A stretch of DNA of 5,110 nt from positions 1 through 5,110 of the forward strand of contig CADBNG010000188.1 of assembly GCA_902795985.1 (NCBI GenBank), in the 5' to 3' direction. This DNA is from an uncultured Lachnospiraceae bacterium. Its GTDB lineage: Bacteria > Bacillota_A > Clostridia > Lachnospirales > Lachnospiraceae. The notes below the pieces were generated by a model that was not told the DNA's origin, did not search any database, and worked only from the letters and a program-made list of their open reading frames with translations. The translations under genes were made by a program, and so were the position numbers. This document shows, one piece after another, positions 1 through 5,110 of this stretch. The first letter of the stretch is position 1. The number at the start of each line of letters is the position of its first letter.

Positions 1-2426
1 AGCCGGTTTCCGACCTTTCCGATATCCACGGCCTGGGCGAACTTCAGGACTTTCGTCTTTCCGGTATTTACATCGACTTCAACCAGTGCGCAGGCCACGC
101 CGTAGGTGTAAGTCGAGAAGCGGTTGCCTTCGCCGGTGTTCGGATCCTGGGCGGGATCATAACCCTTGCCGACTTCGTCCGCGTGTCCGCGGTATTTTGT
201 CGGGATGCCTTCCGCGACCATTTCCTCATAGGTGCGGTAGGTTCCGTCTTCCTTGCGCATCGCGTTCAGCAGCTTTTCTGCCGCGTCAACGATCGCGCGG
301 CCGTTCATATAATGGGAACGGCTGGCCGCGGACAGACCGGAATCCGGCGCCAGTTTGGTATCCATGGTGACCTGACGGACCTTCTCCGGATCGATATGAA
401 GCGGTTCCAGAGCCTTTAAGGTCAGGGCCAGGGTACCGATATCGCCGCCCTGTCCGAGATCCTGCCAGGTGTTGTAGACGTTGATGTATCCGCCTTCACA
501 AAGCTCCAGGTCGTTCTCGCAGTGATCGATAAAGCCCTTGCCGACGTTGAATCCGCCCATGCCGACGCCCACGCCTACATGGCGGCCTTCTTTTTTGGCT
601 TCATCGGCGATGGCCTTGAACTCGAGATAATGGGGCTTTAAGAGCTCCAGAAGCTTCGGATAAGTGTAATCGTTATATTTTCTGCTGTTGATGGTCAGGT
701 CTCCGGGATGCGCCACGTTCTTCTCGCGGAATTCGAACGCGTCAATGCCCGCCGCTTCGGCAGCCATATCCGTCAGCGCCTCGCTCATGGTGTAGATCTG
801 AGGTCCGCCGAATCCGCAGTACGCGCAGGTGAACGCATGGTTGGAGGCCGCTGCGCGCGCCAGCGCCTTAACGTTGGGGATATTGTATCCCTGGAACGGA
901 ACGGAGATCAGATTGCCGAACGCGATCGAGGCCGTTCCGGCGTACGCGCCGTGATCCTGCAGGACGTCGAATTCGACTGCCTGGATCTTGCCGTTTTCAT
1001 CGCAGGCCAGCCGGCCGTTGGAGAAGGTTCCGGAACGTTTGCCTGTCATATGCATGTGTTCTTCGTAGGTCAGCGTCATGGAGCAGGGCATATTCAGCGC
1101 CATGACCGCGACGCCGGCGATCGCGAAGATGTTGGAGATCGTGGAATAGCCGAAGCAGCCGCCCGCCGGGTTGTCGATCATACGGATCTTTTCCGGATCC
1201 ATGCCGATGGCCGGTGCCAGCTCGTCACGGCAGCCGTACAGGTCGTGGGTCTTGCTCATGATCGTCAGCATGCCGTCCTCGTCCCAGTAGCCCTGGAAGA
1301 CGTCCGGCTCGATGGGCATATGGGGCTGCCGCTGGGAATGCCAGCTGCCTTCCACGACGATCGGCGCGTCTTCGAAGATCTCTTCCGTGTCCTCGCCCTT
1401 ATAAAGCGGCGCGAACAGATACTGGTTCGGAATGTTCGGATACAGCTGGAGCGCTCCCGGCGCGGAGGATTCCAGCGCGCTCATATAGGAAGGAAGGATC
1501 TCCAGATCCGCTTTCACCTTCTTTGCCGCCTCCCGGGCGATTTCCGTGGAGGTAGCCGCTACGACAGCGTAGACATCGCCGCGGCGATTGATGATATCTT
1601 CCACAATGACCGGGAACTTCGGCGCTCCCTGTCCTTTCTGACGCGGCACAACGGCCGGGAATGAAATATCGTTCGAGCCCTGAACATCCGCCGCCGTCAG
1701 CACCTTGATAACGCCGGGCATTGCCTCTGCCTCGGAAACGTCGATGCTCTTGATCTTCGCGTGCGGAACACCCGCCATGACCGGTGCCAGATAGGCAATG
1801 GGTCCGGGCATTTTCTGCGCAATGTCATCTCCGTAATCCGTCAGGCCGCAGACTTTCGCCAGAGCGGTCGGCCGGGGCATTTTGCTGCCGTAAAGATCTT
1901 CGCCCTCTTCGGGTTTCCAGTAGAGATCCTCCATGGGCTTCTCCCCGCGCATGACGGCAGCCGCTTCCATTACGCTGTCGACCAGCTGCTTGTAACCGGT
2001 GCAGCGGCAGACGTTGTGGTTCTTAGCGAACCAGTCGCGGACCTCTTCCCGGGTCGGCGCAGGATTGACCAGCAGCAGCCCGTAAGCGGATATGATAAAG
2101 CCCGGGATACAGAATCCGCACTGGACTCCCCCGTTCTTGATCCATGCCGCCTGGAGCGGATGCAGGTTCCACGGTGTGCCGATTCCCTCAATCGTGATCA
2201 CTTCCGCGAAATCCCGTACTTTGGACATTTTTGTCACACAGGAACGAACCACTTTTTTGTCCAGTATGACGGTGCAGGCGCCGCACAGACCCTTGTTGCA
2301 GCCCACTTTGGTTCCGGTCAGCCCCAGACGGCGCAGTACCTCAACCAGAGTGTCCTTCTCCGGGTCGAAGACGACGTAACGCTGCACGCCATTGATCATC
2401 AATGATTTTCTCGCAATTTTCGCCAT
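1..2426 (-). CDS. mop: Mop-like molybdenum hydroxylase (aldehyde oxidoreductase family), C-terminus cut by window edge
   Basis: This frame is open from the ATG at 2426 to the left edge without a stop (808 codons). It aligns throughout, from memory, with Desulfovibrio gigas Mop (about 907 aa), a cytoplasmic enzyme that oxidises aldehydes to acids using a molybdopterin cytosine dinucleotide Mo centre and two [2Fe-2S] clusters. The N-terminal plant-ferredoxin domain has Cys43, 48, 51 and 63 (KVGCNKGLCGACTV). The second cluster domain has Cys103, 106, 140 and 142 (QCGFC and CRCTGY). The molybdopterin part starts near residue 180 (GSKMPRPTALAKV). Its motifs are RQPHMPIEPD (366-375), GGCFGY (422-427), GQGGDIG (658-664) and SAASR (699-703). 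There is no FAD domain, as in Mop. About 100 residues are missing, including the region of the catalytic Glu (Glu869 in D. gigas). Cys537 stands where Mop has Arg533, so the substrate may not be an aldehyde. The start is set by AAGAGGG just upstream. Family assignment is firm; substrate is unknown. Confidence 0.95.
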   Translation of the reverse strand, partial: MAKIARKSLMINGVQRYVVFDPEKDTLVEVLRRLGLTGTKVGCNKGLCGACTVILDKKVVRSCVTKMSKVRDFAEVITIEGIGTPWNLHPLQAAWIKNGGVQCGFCIPGFIISAYGLLLVNPAPTREEVRDWFAKNHNVCRCTGYKQLVDSVMEAAAVMRGEKPMEDLYWKPEEGEDLYGSKMPRPTALAKVCGLTDYGDDIAQKMPGPIAYLAPVMAGVPHAKIKSIDVSEAEAMPGVIKVLTAADVQGSNDISFPAVVPRQKGQGAPKFPVIVEDIINRRGDVYAVVAATSTEIAREAAKKVKADLEILPSYMSALESSAPGALQLYPNIPNQYLFAPLYKGEDTEEIFEDAPIVVEGSWHSQRQPHMPIEPDVFQGYWDEDGMLTIMSKTHDLYGCRDELAPAIGMDPEKIRMIDNPAGGCFGYSTISNIFAIAGVAVMALNMPCSMTLTYEEHMHMTGKRSGTFSNGRLACDENGKIQAVEFDVLQDHGAYAGTASIAFGNLISVPFQGYNIPNVKALARAAASNHAFTCAYCGFGGPQIYTMSEALTDMAAEAAGIDAFEFREKNVAHPGDLTINSRKYNDYTYPKLLELLKPHYLEFKAIADEAKKEGRHVGVGVGMGGFNVGKGFIDHCENDLELCEGGYINVYNTWQDLGQGGDIGTLALTLKALEPLHIDPEKVRQVTMDTKLAPDSGLSAASRSHYMNGRAIVDAAEKLLNAMRKEDGTYRTYEEMVAEGIPTKYRGHADEVGKGYDPAQDPNTGEGNRFSTYTYGVACALVEVDVNTGKTKVLKFAQAVDIGKVGNR

Positions 2427-2437
2427 AGTTTTTCCAT

Positions 2438-2444
2438 CCCTCTT
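2438..2444 (-). promoter_or_regulatory. Ribosome binding site of the Mop-like gene
   Basis: The minus strand reads AAGAGGG followed by 11 bases before the ATG at 2426. It supports this start over the internal Met10, which would shorten the ferredoxin domain. The spacing is slightly long but acceptable for a Gram-positive type site. Confidence 0.7.
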
Positions 2445-2473
2445 ATGAATTCTGATTATGGTTTCTGACTTGC

Positions 2474-2491
2474 ATCATTTTCTTTAATGAT
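2474..2491. promoter_or_regulatory. 18-bp inverted repeat overlapping the candidate -10 and start site (possible operator)
   Basis: The plus strand reads ATCATT, six bases, AATGAT: perfect 6-bp arms with a 6-bp AT-rich spacer. It covers most of the candidate -10 box and the predicted start of transcription, a position where a dimeric repressor could block polymerase. In AT-rich intergenic DNA an inverted repeat of this size can arise by chance, and no regulator is visible in the window. Confidence 0.25.
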
Positions 2492-2516
2492 ACACTATTT
2501 CTCCTCTTTCCTTCAA
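2487..2516 (-). promoter_or_regulatory. Candidate sigma-A promoter for the Mop-like gene
   Basis: On the minus strand a -35 box TTGAAG (2511-2516) and a -10 box TATCAT (2487-2492) are separated by 18 bp. The predicted transcript start is near 2480, giving a leader of roughly 54 nt before the ATG at 2426. That leader is too short for a known molybdenum-cofactor riboswitch. A promoter is expected here because a strong terminator separates this gene from dctQ. It is predicted from consensus match only. Confidence 0.5.
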
Positions 2517-2612
2517 CTGTACATTTTCTAAAATTCTGCATTGATTCTGTAGCGGAAAGAGAATCGGCGGGTATTTTCTTTCTTCCGGGGTGTTCCTCGG
2601 TCTCTTCCACGG

Positions 2613-2641
2613 AAAAGGCCGGGCGGTTTTCCCGCCCGGCC
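2613..2641 (-). terminator. Rho-independent terminator after dctQ
   Basis: The stem arms at 2617-2626 and 2632-2641 form a perfect 10-bp GC-rich hairpin (GGCCGGGCGG with CCGCCCGGCC). On the minus strand the loop is GAAAA and the stem is followed directly by TTTT (2613-2616). It lies 44 bp past the dctQ stop and should end the TRAP transcript. On the plus strand a T run appears only several bases after the stem, so termination in that direction would be weaker; no plus-strand gene needs it. Confidence 0.85.
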
Positions 2642-2685
2642 CCGTATTTTTCATTGCATTCCGACATTCACAGGACATTCTTCTG

Positions 2686-3222
2686 TCAGTCTGCTTCTCC
2701 CTTTCCGGCCGTCACCGGATCCTTCGAATCAAAATTCTTCGCGTCGATCACGGCCTGAATGGTGTCAATGACCATGAAAACCGTCATTTCGGCAAATCCG
2801 ATCAGGATTACCAGGGCAAACGGCCACTTCGGCATGTTCAGAACGTCGGTCGTCGTCCCCGTGGAAAGGAAATTCTGCAGTTTCAGCACGCTGGCATAGG
2901 TAAACATCGCGAACACAGCCAGTTCGATCACCTGGGTGACAATCATCCAGCGGCTCCGGAAACGGGGCGGGAACTTGTCCACGAACATACTGACCCATAC
3001 ATGGCCTTTTTTGATCCTCAGCGCCGGAATCGCCAGCATGACAATGACGATCATGAAGTATGCCGCGAACTCATTGCTGCCTTTGATCGACATGGACGCA
3101 TTGGTTACCTTACGTATGATAACGTCGAAGGAAACAACAAAGACCATCGCGAAGCAGGCTGCCAGGCCGATGTAATTCAGACCTGAAACGATCTTGCTGA
3201 ATTTATTGCGGATATTTTCCAC
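2686..3222 (-). CDS. dctQ: TRAP transporter small permease (DctQ family)
   Basis: This 178-aa protein has the length and layout of the DctQ small membrane subunit of tripartite ATP-independent periplasmic (TRAP) transporters, which pairs with the DctM permease for sodium-driven uptake. Four hydrophobic segments lie near residues 15-36, 51-68, 93-113 and 134-154. Family hallmarks are SNEFAAY (49-55) at the head of the second helix and the KKGHVWVSMF loop (71-80). The start is GTG: AGAAAGGGG lies 8 bases before it, and the next Met (residue 26) sits inside the first helix. It begins 58 bp after the solute-binding gene with no terminator between, so the two are likely cotranscribed. A strong terminator follows. 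No second DctM comes after it, so the permease partner would have to be the interrupted one upstream or one outside the window. The substrate cannot be read from this subunit. Confidence 0.93.
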   Translation of the reverse strand: MENIRNKFSKIVSGLNYIGLAACFAMVFVVSFDVIIRKVTNASMSIKGSNEFAAYFMIVIVMLAIPALRIKKGHVWVSMFVDKFPPRFRSRWMIVTQVIELAVFAMFTYASVLKLQNFLSTGTTTDVLNMPKWPFALVILIGFAEMTVFMVIDTIQAVIDAKNFDSKDPVTAGKGEAD

Positions 3223-3230
3223 GGTAAACG

Positions 3231-3239
3231 CCCCTTTCT
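3231..3239 (-). promoter_or_regulatory. Ribosome binding site that decides the GTG start of dctQ
   Basis: The minus strand reads AGAAAGGGG, followed by CGTTTACC (8 bases) and then GTG at 3222. No ATG is available in frame before residue 26, so this site fixes a GTG start. Confidence 0.75.
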
Positions 3240-3280
3240 GTCCTGTGCGTCAGGGTTTTCAGATTCTTCGCTCTGCGACC

Positions 3281-5110
3281 TTACCAGTTGAACTCCTCGT
3301 TGTATTTCGCGACCAGCTCTTTGGCCTGATCATAGAGGCTCTGTGCCGCTGCGGCATCATCCTGCTGGGAAATCCAGGTCGCGGCCACGTTTTCATAAGC
3401 GGTCTGAAGAGCGGCATCCAGTTCCGCGGACGGAGCATAGATCGTTCCGCCGTTCGCAACGGCGCCGTACCGGCCGGCGGCCTCCCAGAAGCTCCAGATG
3501 TCCACGAGGTTCAGCAGATAATCTCCGGAAGCGTCCTTGATCTTCTGCTGGGTGTCGGGATCGATAACGGACCAGATGTCCGAATTCGCCATCAGCACGT
3601 AAGCGGAGCAGCCGACGTTGGTATCCAGGTAATAGTTCAGAACACCGACATCCGAAAGCGCGAAGGATTTGATTCCGTGCCAGTCGGTGACCAGATAGTT
3701 GATAATGCTGTTCTGCACATTGCTGTAAACATCGCCGATCGGGCATCCGAATACGGAAGCGCCGACCTCTTCAACGAAGATCTGGGCCGGGCCGTTGTTG
3801 GCGCGGATGTTGCCGCTGATCTGGGAAATATCGCTCAGTTCTTCCGATCCCTTATAGGAAAGCGGGCTTGTGCAGTTCGTCCAGACAAAGAGCAGCTCGC
3901 CGTCATCCACATACTCATCCTGAAGAGCCGGATTGTTCTTGTAGAGTTCCCACATGGTATAGGATCCGACCGTGCCGTTCTTGATTCCAAGGCCCGGGTT
4001 CTGGATCACGTTGGTCAGAGGCATGTAGCCTTTGAAGTAGCAGGGAAGGGTCCAGTCGAAATCGATGGTTCCGGACTTCATGTCATCCAGGGAAGCCATC
4101 GTTCCGGACATGGAGCCGGACCAGCCGATGTTGAAGTCGACCGCGCCTTCCGTCATGATCGTCACAGCGTCTGCCCATGCGGTAAGGAATTCGCCGGGGG
4201 CCGATTCTGCCGGGTCATGGCAGGCGAGGGTGAAGGTATACTGCGGCGCAACGCTGTCGTACGCTTTTGCCTGCTCCGCAAGCGCGGCGATGACTGCATA
4301 GGACTGGGCCCAGGGTCCGTTGTCTTTCGTGGGTTCCGTATCAATGGACCATGCCGGTCCTGCCGCGAAATCGGCTTTTGACGGAAGTGCCCCCGTTGCT
4401 GCCGGTGCTTCCGCTGCCGGTGCTTCCGCTGCCGGTGCTTCGGTTGCTGCCGGGGCTTCTGCTTCCGGTGCTGCCGAAGATGCCGCCGCAGTTTCCGGCG
4501 CCGATGAAGCGGCTGCCGCCGGAGCTTCGGTTGCTGCCGGAGCCGCGGAAGCGGCGGATGTTCCCGAGCTGCCGCCGCAGGCGGCAAGGCTGAAGACCAT
4601 AGCCAGGGACAGGATCATTAATCCCAGCAGGCCGTAGATCAGCAGGAAGATGATCAGGACACCCCAGGGGCTTGCGGTGTTCGCCGCAAGGGCGTTCAGG
4701 GAATTGGAAATGCCGGTCATCGTGAAGAACTGGCTGAGGATATCCGAACCGATCATGATCATGAAAATCATGGCCGTGGTATCCGCGGTTTCCTTCAGCG
4801 CGGCAATAATATATTTCGGGGTGAATTTTCTGCGGATCGCCAGGAAAATAAACGCGCCGAACGCGCCGACAGCGCCGCCTTCTGTCGCGGAACACCATCC
4901 GAAAAGGATTCCGCCCAGAACAAGAATAAACAGTAAAAGGACCGGAAGCACGCCGCCAAGGGCTCTCAGCTTCTCTTTCAGCGGATATTTTTCTCCCTTC
5001 GGACCGGCGTGAGGATCGATTGTGCAGATAATGATGACGGTTGCGGAATAACAGATCGTCAGGATGATTCCGGGAATAATGCCTGCAATGAACATGGGGC
5101 CGACACCGAT
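3281..5110 (-). CDS. In-frame fusion: truncated TRAP large permease (DctM) joined to TRAP solute-binding lipoprotein (DctP); 5' end beyond window
   Basis: One open frame runs from the right edge to the TAA at 3281 (609 visible codons; numbering below starts at the Met at 5095). The first part is the middle of a DctM sodium-coupled permease, the second a full DctP extracytoplasmic binding domain. They join at LLGLMILSLAMVFSLAAC (about residues 156-173). DctM normally continues about 95 residues further, through its TPPVG-type motif, before stopping; those residues are absent. DctP normally has its own start with a Lys/Arg-rich N-terminus; this is absent too. The only Met near the signal (4618) has no convincing ribosome binding site and would give an uncharged 14-residue signal. 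Large-small permease fusions (Q-M) are known in TRAP systems; I know of no established M-P fusion. A deletion, or an assembly join through similar sequence, is more likely than a designed fusion. The frame is certain; its biological reality is not. Confidence 0.85.
   Translation of the reverse strand: MGVGPMFIAGIIPGIILTICYSATVIIICTIDPHAGPKGEKYPLKEKLRALGGVLPVLLLFILVLGGILFGWCSATEGGAVGAFGAFIFLAIRRKFTPKYIIAALKETADTTAMIFMIMIGSDILSQFFTMTGISNSLNALAANTASPWGVLIIFLLIYGLLGLMILSLAMVFSLAACGGSSGTSAASAAPAATEAPAAAASSAPETAAASSAAPEAEAPAATEAPAAEAPAAEAPAATGALPSKADFAAGPAWSIDTEPTKDNGPWAQSYAVIAALAEQAKAYDSVAPQYTFTLACHDPAESAPGEFLTAWADAVTIMTEGAVDFNIGWSGSMSGTMASLDDMKSGTIDFDWTLPCYFKGYMPLTNVIQNPGLGIKNGTVGSYTMWELYKNNPALQDEYVDDGELLFVWTNCTSPLSYKGSEELSDISQISGNIRANNGPAQIFVEEVGASVFGCPIGDVYSNVQNSIINYLVTDWHGIKSFALSDVGVLNYYLDTNVGCSAYVLMANSDIWSVIDPDTQQKIKDASGDYLLNLVDIWSFWEAAGRYGAVANGGTIYAPSAELDAALQTAYENVAATWISQQDDAAAAQSLYDQAKELVAKYNEEFNW
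4394..4576 (-). repeat. Low-complexity Ala/Pro/Glu/Ser linker coding region
   Basis: Residues 174-234 of the fused frame consist almost only of Ala, Ser, Pro, Glu, Thr and Gly, with EAPAA and ATEAP units. Such linkers tether lipoproteins to the membrane and keep the binding domain clear of the wall. The coding DNA is highly repetitive and is itself a likely site of slippage or misassembly, close to the odd junction at about 4605-4620. Confidence 0.8.
4398..4442. repeat. Three tandem copies of a 15-bp unit
   Basis: The plus strand carries GCTGCCGGTGCTTCC at 4398-4412 and 4413-4427, and the same unit with its last base changed to G at 4428-4442. On the minus strand it encodes the EAPAA repeats of the linker. 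A multiple of three keeps the frame when copies are gained or lost, so the copy number may vary between strains. Confidence 0.85.
4577..4618 (-). other. Lipoprotein signal h-region and lipobox without a normal n-region
   Basis: The stretch MILSLAMVFSLAAC ends in the lipobox L-A-A-C, with the lipidated Cys codon at 4577-4579, followed by GGSSG as in many Clostridia lipoproteins. The usual preceding Met-Lys-Lys segment is replaced by the hydrophobic DctM helix. If made as a fusion, the lipobox would sit at the end of a transmembrane segment of about 30 residues, and processing would depend on that helix facing outward. Confidence 0.7.
4619..5110 (-). pseudogene. dctM: DctM (TRAP large permease) internal fragment, truncated at its C-terminal side
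   Basis: The visible residues start IGVGPMFIAGIIPG, which matches the mid-protein segment of DctM (around residue 165 of about 430). Hydrophobic segments follow at about residues 1-26, 48-67, 70-87, 108-127 and 142-162, counted from the Met at 5095. SATEGGAVGAFGAF corresponds to the conserved TPTEA-type motif of the family. After GVLIIFLLIYGLLG, DctM proteins normally read MDSLA and continue for about 95 residues with further helices; here the sequence turns into the DctP signal. The N-terminal part lies outside the window. As it stands the permease would lack its last helices and is probably non-functional, unless the junction is an assembly error. I call it a pseudogene fragment for that reason only; no stop or frameshift is present. 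Confidence 0.6.

Larger units (their letters stand above)
3281..4618 (-). other. dctP: DctP-type TRAP solute-binding lipoprotein portion
   Basis: This is the binding-protein half of the fused frame. It would be anchored outside the membrane by a lipid on Cys173 (lipobox LAAC) and deliver a substrate, usually a carboxylate, to the permease. After a low-complexity linker (174-234) the folded domain of about 370 residues begins at GALPSKADF. Family features include TAWADAVTIMTEGAVDFNIGW and DDMKSGTIDFDWTLP in the first lobe. ISGNIRANNGPAQ carries Arg431, at the place of the conserved substrate-carboxylate Arg of TRAP binding proteins, and GDVYSNVQNSIINYLV follows. The C-terminus NEEFNW is complete. 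There are five cysteines in the mature domain besides the lipidated one, which is many for an exported protein. The true start is missing. Substrate unknown. Confidence 0.85.

Noticed and set aside
708..1664. 318-codon open frame on the plus strand
   Set aside because: It lies wholly antisense to the Mop-like gene, whose frame is intact and matches its family throughout. The translated protein is rich in Arg, His, Asp and Gly without any motif, as expected for a mirror frame in GC-rich coding DNA.
1761..2405. 214-codon open frame on the plus strand
   Set aside because: It is antisense to the iron-sulfur domains of the Mop-like protein, where all eight cluster cysteines are read from the minus strand.
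2427..2480. Possible molybdenum-cofactor riboswitch in the leader of the Mop-like gene
   Set aside because: The predicted leader is only about 54 nt and shows no multi-stem structure; Moco riboswitches need well over 100 nt.
2443..2667. 74-codon minus-strand frame in the intergenic region
   Set aside because: It runs across the terminator hairpin and the candidate promoter and has a charged, low-complexity product with no family resemblance.
3194..4381. 395-codon open frame on the plus strand
   Set aside because: It is antisense to dctP and the start of dctQ. It has no recognisable domain and no clear ribosome binding site, and the opposite strand carries well-matched TRAP proteins.
4398..4442. 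Short tandem repeats considered as a CRISPR array
   Set aside because: The 15-bp units are directly adjacent without spacers and encode EAPAA in the linker frame.
4162..4898. Arg/Gln/Pro-rich and Gly/Ser-rich frames over the linker region
   Set aside because: These are out-of-frame readings of the repetitive Ala/Pro/Glu linker DNA; their compositional bias comes from the repeat itself.

Overview
The window reads as a piece of an anaerobic, moderately GC-rich Clostridia-like (Firmicutes) chromosome. The pointers are a lipoprotein signal of the type common in that class (SLAMVFSLAACGG followed by a long Ala/Pro/Glu linker), strong Shine-Dalgarno sequences, a sigma-A-like promoter and AT-rich intergenic DNA. 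This taxonomic placement is inference. Every gene I can support lies on the minus strand, so the reading order runs from high to low coordinates. Both ends of the window cut through genes.

TRAP transporter region (5110 to 2686). The right edge enters in the middle of a TRAP-family large permease (DctM). After about 165 codons this reading frame passes, without a stop or a new start, into the hydrophobic signal and lipobox of a TRAP solute-binding lipoprotein (DctP). DctP then runs to its normal C-terminus at 3281. DctM therefore lacks its C-terminal part and DctP lacks its own start and positively charged N-terminus. The junction lies in a similar SLAMV-like stretch, so it is either a deletion between short repeats or an assembly collapse. 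A GTG-started small permease (DctQ) follows after 58 bp. A strong hairpin terminator closes this unit.

Intergenic region (2685 to 2427). It holds the terminator, a candidate promoter (TTGAAG, 18 bp, TATCAT), an 18-bp inverted repeat over the -10 and start region, and a ribosome binding site. I see no separate gene in it.

Molybdenum hydroxylase region (2426 to 1). One uninterrupted frame encodes the first 808 residues of a one-chain molybdopterin aldehyde oxidoreductase of the Desulfovibrio Mop type: two [2Fe-2S] domains followed by the molybdopterin domain. The C-terminus, including the expected catalytic glutamate, lies beyond the left edge. All eight cluster cysteines are present. Several residues around the molybdenum site differ from Mop: Arg533 to Cys537, Phe425 to Thr429 and Tyr535 to Phe539. 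This suggests a substrate other than simple aldehydes.

Together the genes would fit uptake of an organic acid or related small molecule by the TRAP system and its oxidation by the Mo hydroxylase. They are separated by a terminator, so the functional link rests on proximity only. The points most worth checking are the DctM-DctP junction and the altered active site of the Mop-like enzyme.
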